Assembly (NCBI RefSeq): GCF_001735805.1 | Contig: NZ_CP017248.1 | Coordinates: 8,928,001 to 8,992,000, forward strand | Origin: Streptomyces fodineus | Lineage (GTDB): Bacteria; Actinomycetota; Actinomycetes; Streptomycetales; Streptomycetaceae | DNA length: 64,000 bases | Direction of reading: 5' to 3' | Part shown: piece by piece, positions 61,136-64,000 of the stretch | How the letters are laid out: every line of letters starts with the position of its first letter | Position numbering within the stretch: position 1 is the first letter of the stretch | The notes under the pieces: model-generated | Database searches by the model: none | Told to the model about the DNA's origin: nothing | What the model saw: the letters and a program-made list of their open reading frames with translations, nothing else | Program-made: the position numbers and the translations under genes

Positions 61136-62058
61136 CCGCGCTGCTCCTGCTGCCCCTGCTGCTGCCGTTCGCGCTGCCGGCCCTGGCCCGCCGGGCCCTG
61201 GACCGGCTGGCCCCGGTCGCCGCGCTGTGGGCCGTCACCGCCTGTGCGATCGTGCTCGCCGGCTGCTCGCTGGCCGCGCTCGGCTCGTTCGTCCTCATCG
61301 GCCTGCTCAAGGTCCCGCTCTTCGCCGCCGTCGGCGAGCTGATCCATCCGCTGCGCACCGCATCCGACCTCGTCGTCCTGCCGGCCGCCGCGACCTCCGT
61401 CGGCGCTCTGGCCGTCTGCGGCTGGACCCTTGTCCGCTCGGTGCTGCACCAGACCCGCGCCTTCCGCGTGGCCCGCACCGAGGCGGAACGCGGGCCCGCG
61501 GCCGGCGACCTGTGCGTGGTGGACTCGCCCCGCCCGGACGCCTACGCCCTGCCCGGCCGCCCGCACCGCATCGTCGTGACCACCGCGATGCTGCGCAGCC
61601 TGGACGGCCCCGAGCGGGAGGCCCTGTTCGCGCACGAGCGGGCGCACAACGACGGCCACCACCACTACTTCCTCGCCGCCGCCGAACTCGCCGCGCACTG
61701 CCACCCGGCGCTGCGCCCGGTCCGCGAGACCATCCGGCTCGCCGCCGAGCGCGCCGCCGACGAGACCGCCGCCGCCCGCGTCGGCGACCGGCGCCTGATC
61801 GCCCGGGCCATCGCCCGCGCGGCCCTCGCCGGACAGGCCGCCCGCTCAGAGCGCCCCGACTTCGCGCCCGCCGCGACCGCCGGCCCCGTCCCGCAGCGTG
61901 TGCAGGCCCTGCTCGCCGCTCCTGTCGTGCCCCGGGCCGGTCGTGTGATCGCCGGTGTGCTGATTGCCTGCACGGTCGTCTCCTGCGCGGCCTCGGCCGC
62001 TGGTATGGCTGACTTCCATCATCGGGTGGAGATCGCCCAGGGCGACGAGCGGCCCTGA
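61132..62058 (+). CDS. M56-family membrane metallopeptidase (minimal BlaR1-like)
   Basis: 308-residue membrane protein. Helices at about 1-20, 30-60, 70-100 and 260-285. The zinc motif HERAH is at residues 168-172 in 'FAHERAHNDGHHHY', with a downstream 'ERAADETAAARVGD' helix supplying the third ligand. There is no penicillin-binding sensor domain, so the inducing signal is unknown. Its role would be to cleave the BlaI-type repressor. Translationally coupled to it. Confidence 0.92.
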   Translation: MTALLLLPLLLPFALPALARRALDRLAPVAALWAVTACAIVLAGCSLAALGSFVLIGLLKVPLFAAVGELIHPLRTASDLVVLPAAATSVGALAVCGWTLVRSVLHQTRAFRVARTEAERGPAAGDLCVVDSPRPDAYALPGRPHRIVVTTAMLRSLDGPEREALFAHERAHNDGHHHYFLAAAELAAHCHPALRPVRETIRLAAERAADETAAARVGDRRLIARAIARAALAGQAARSERPDFAPAATAGPVPQRVQALLAAPVVPRAGRVIAGVLIACTVVSCAASAAGMADFHHRVEIAQGDERP

Positions 62059-62174
62059 CCCACCGCATCCGCGCACATCGTCGAAGCCGCACGGCAACGC
62101 GCGTAGAACAATGACTGGCGCCCGCTGGGTTTTACGTATAACCTCACCCGCTAACCACCCACCGAAAGGTCCCG

Positions 62175-62567
62175 ATGCGACGCGTCGCGCTGGTCACCCT
62201 CGTCGTCGACGACTACGACGAGGCCATCCGCTTCTACACCGAGGCCCTCGGCTTCCGGCTCGCCGAGGACGCCCCGCGCCCCGACGGCTCCCGCTGGGTC
62301 GTCGTGGAGGCCGGGAACGAAGGCACCGCCACCGGACTGCTCCTCGCCCGCGCCAAGGGCGAGGCCCAGCGCTCCCGTGTCGGCGACCAGACCGGCGGAC
62401 GCGTCGGGTTCTTCCTGCACACCGACGACTTCGCCCGCGACCACGCCCGGATGACCGCGGCCGGCGTCACCTTCCTGGAAGAGCCGCGCCACGAGCCGTA
62501 CGGCATCGTCGCCGTCTTCCAGGACCTGTACGGCAACCGCTGGGACCTGCTCCAGCCCGCCGCCTGA
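62175..62567 (+). CDS. VOC/glyoxalase-superfamily protein
   Basis: 130-residue protein with one VOC domain (two beta-alpha-beta3 modules): 'MRRVALVTLVVDDYDEAIRFYTEALGFRL' and 'YGIVAVFQDLYGNRWDLLQ'. The last Glu/Asp metal ligand is D in 'WDLLQ' rather than the usual Glu. Could be a dioxygenase, resistance or glyoxalase-type protein; substrate unknown. GAAAGG before ATG. Confidence 0.88.
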   Translation: MRRVALVTLVVDDYDEAIRFYTEALGFRLAEDAPRPDGSRWVVVEAGNEGTATGLLLARAKGEAQRSRVGDQTGGRVGFFLHTDDFARDHARMTAAGVTFLEEPRHEPYGIVAVFQDLYGNRWDLLQPAA

Positions 62568-62598
62568 TCACTTCAGAACCACCGAGGAAAGCCCTGCC

Positions 62599-63678
62599 AT
62601 GACCGCGTCCCGCATCGACACCGAGACCCTCCGCCGGCTCCCGAAGGCCGTGCTGCACGACCACCTCGACGGCGGCCTGCGCCCCGCCACCGTCGTCGAA
62701 CTCGCCGCGGAGATCGGCCACACCCTGCCCACCACCGACCCCGACGAACTGGCCGCCTGGTACTTCGAGGCCGCCAACTCCGGCGACCTGGTCCGCTACA
62801 TAGCCACCTTCGAGCACACCCTCGCCGTCATGCAGACCCGCGAGGGCCTGCTGCGCACCGCCGAGGAGTACGTGCTCGACCTCGCCGCCGACGGTGTCGT
62901 CTACGCCGAGGTGCGTTACGCCCCCGAGCTGAACACGCAGGGCGGGCTGACGATGCGCGAGGTCGTGGAGACCGTCCAGGAGGGCCTCGCCGCCGGAATG
63001 GCCAAGGCGGCCGCCGCCGGCACCCCCGTCCGGGTCGGCACCCTGCTGTGCGGCATGCGGATGTTCGACCGGGTCCGCGAGGCCGCCGAGCTGGCCGTCG
63101 CCTACCGGGACGCCGGGGTCGTCGGCTTCGACATCGCCGGTGCCGAGGACGGCTTCCCGCCCGCCGACCACCTGGCCGCCTTCGAGCAGCTGCGCCGCGA
63201 GAGCGTGCCGTTCACCATCCACGCCGGTGAGGCGCACGGCCTGCCCAGCATCCACCAGGCCCTGCAGGTGTGCGGCGCCCAGCGCATCGGCCACGGTGTG
63301 CGCCTGACCGAGGACATCCCCGACCTCGCGGCCGGCAAGCTCGGCCGGCTGGCCTCCTGGGTGCGTGACCGCCGGATCGCCCTGGAGATGTGCCCCACCT
63401 CCAACCTGCAGACCGGCTGCGCCACCTCGATCGCCGAGCACCCGATCACCGCGCTGAAGGACCTCGGCTTCCGGGTCACCCTCAACACCGACAACCGTCT
63501 GGTGTCGGGCACGACGATGACCCGGGAGATGTCCCTGCTGGTCGAGGAGGCCGGCTGGACCGTCGAGGACCTGCGCACGGTCACGGTGAACGCGCTCAAG
63601 AGCGCGTTCATCCCGTTCGACGAGCGCAAGGCCCTCATCGAGGACGTGGTCCTGCCGGGCTACGCGGCAGCGCTCTGA
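62599..63678 (+). CDS. add: Adenosine deaminase
   Basis: 359-residue zinc hydrolase converting adenosine to inosine. 'VLHDHLDGGL' gives the H-x-H zinc ligands (about 16-25), 'TIHAGEAHG' the third His and catalytic Glu (about 209-217), 'RIGHGVRL' the next His and 'LNTDNRLVS' the zinc-binding Asp. Length and motif spacing match the ADA family. GAGGAAAG precedes the ATG. It overlaps the convergent DinB-family gene by 19 bp. Confidence 0.95.
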   Translation: MTASRIDTETLRRLPKAVLHDHLDGGLRPATVVELAAEIGHTLPTTDPDELAAWYFEAANSGDLVRYIATFEHTLAVMQTREGLLRTAEEYVLDLAADGVVYAEVRYAPELNTQGGLTMREVVETVQEGLAAGMAKAAAAGTPVRVGTLLCGMRMFDRVREAAELAVAYRDAGVVGFDIAGAEDGFPPADHLAAFEQLRRESVPFTIHAGEAHGLPSIHQALQVCGAQRIGHGVRLTEDIPDLAAGKLGRLASWVRDRRIALEMCPTSNLQTGCATSIAEHPITALKDLGFRVTLNTDNRLVSGTTMTREMSLLVEEAGWTVEDLRTVTVNALKSAFIPFDERKALIEDVVLPGYAAAL

Positions 63679-64000
63679 AGCAACCCCCTGAGGTAGGCGG
63701 CCTGTCCGATGTGCTGAAGGTCGTCGGACAGGACGCTCACCAGGCGCACCCCCAGCGTGACCGGGGGATCCCAGCGCTCGTCCACGATCCGCTCCAGATC
63801 CTTGGCGGCGAGCGAGCGCAGCGCGCCCAGGGTCTGTGCGTGGACGGCGTCGTAGTACCCGGTCAGCAGGTCGGCGGACTCGACCTGGACCTTGGCGACC
63901 TTCGCGGGGGTGTGCCCGTACCCGTGGTCACGGGGCGGCAGATCGAGGCCGAAGCGCTTCTCCCAGCCCTGGGCGAGCCAGACCTGCTCCAGGTCGAAGG
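63660..64000 (-). CDS. DinB/DUF664-family protein (3' part; 5' end beyond the window)
   Basis: Minus-strand frame open to the window edge, ending with TAG at 63662-63660 inside the adenosine deaminase 3' end. The visible 113 codons read '...FDLEQVWLAQGWEKRFGLDL' near the edge and 'DDLQHIGQAAYLRGLL' near the end; the His in 'LQHIGQ' matches the metal site of the four-helix DinB fold. In actinobacteria such proteins often act with mycothiol. The beginning is missing, so only the family can be stated. Confidence 0.8.
   Translation of the reverse strand, partial: FDLEQVWLAQGWEKRFGLDLPPRDHGYGHTPAKVAKVQVESADLLTGYYDAVHAQTLGALRSLAAKDLERIVDERWDPPVTLGVRLVSVLSDDLQHIGQAAYLRGLLQSAAA

Noticed and set aside
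1..64000. CRISPR arrays, tRNA or rRNA genes, insertion sequences, prophage or integrase
   Set aside because: No regularly spaced repeats with spacers, no cloverleaf-like stretch and no transposase or integrase motif was seen on reading.

Overview
The window reads as chromosomal DNA of a Streptomyces-type actinomycete. GC is high throughout, GTG and TTG starts are common, and there are hallmark families: a chaplin with an LAHTG sorting signal, an SsgA-like sporulation protein, an NsdA/NsdB-like regulator, DUF397, a SpoIIE-type phosphatase, an SPW-repeat protein and a DUF664/DinB protein of the mycothiol-linked type. I saw no rRNA, tRNA, CRISPR array, transposase or phage genes. The content looks like accessory or arm-proximal chromosome: secreted hydrolases, many small regulators and their targets, and several decaying genes.

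Layout. 0-7 kb: DUF397 protein, universal stress protein, two secreted esterases of the polyhydroxybutyrate/oligomer type, a conserved small protein and a secreted amidase. 7-17 kb: phosphotransferase, NsdA-like regulator, PAS-SpoIIE phosphatase, SsgA-like protein, Tat-exported phospholipase C, Gfo/Idh/MocA oxidoreductase and a bacterial eRF1-like protein. 17-24 kb: hydrolase, asparagine synthase, a striking 3 x 177-bp tandem repeat at a tail-to-tail gene junction, a DUF4232 protein, a TAP-like peptidase and a long chaplin. 24-29 kb: acetyltransferases, an MFS exporter with a MerR regulator, and a secreted DUF4350-like protein. 29-35 kb: an exo-beta-D-glucosaminidase (CsxA-like), a ROK repressor and an APC permease. 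The promoters of the first and third share a near-identical 21-bp operator, so this looks like a ROK-controlled amino-sugar regulon. 35-47 kb: two decayed genes, an internally duplicated small protein, an ArsR-AHSA1 regulator with its own palindrome, a DGPF protein and its ECF42-type sigma factor (now 4 kb apart), a cupredoxin/phosphoesterase pair, an ECF sigma/anti-sigma pair and an aldehyde dehydrogenase. 56-64 kb: aldo/keto reductase, GT39-like membrane protein, HxlR/NmrA divergent pair, BlaI/M56 pair, VOC protein, adenosine deaminase and the start of a DinB-family gene.

The most interesting region is 47,253-56,520, four tightly packed genes (gap 18 nt, then ATGA and GTGA overlaps). They encode (A) a 272-residue beta-rich protein whose block order resembles a bacterial gasdermin, (B) a caspase-like CHAT protease with intact His216/Cys264 fused to a P-loop domain, (C) a 1695-residue STAND ATPase with TPR-like repeats ending in a CHAT-like domain that lacks both catalytic residues, and (D) an HExxH metallopeptidase. 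I infer a self-contained, NTP-gated, protease-activated cell-suicide or anti-phage system. The protease and ATPase calls rest on visible motifs; the gasdermin call is a hypothesis.
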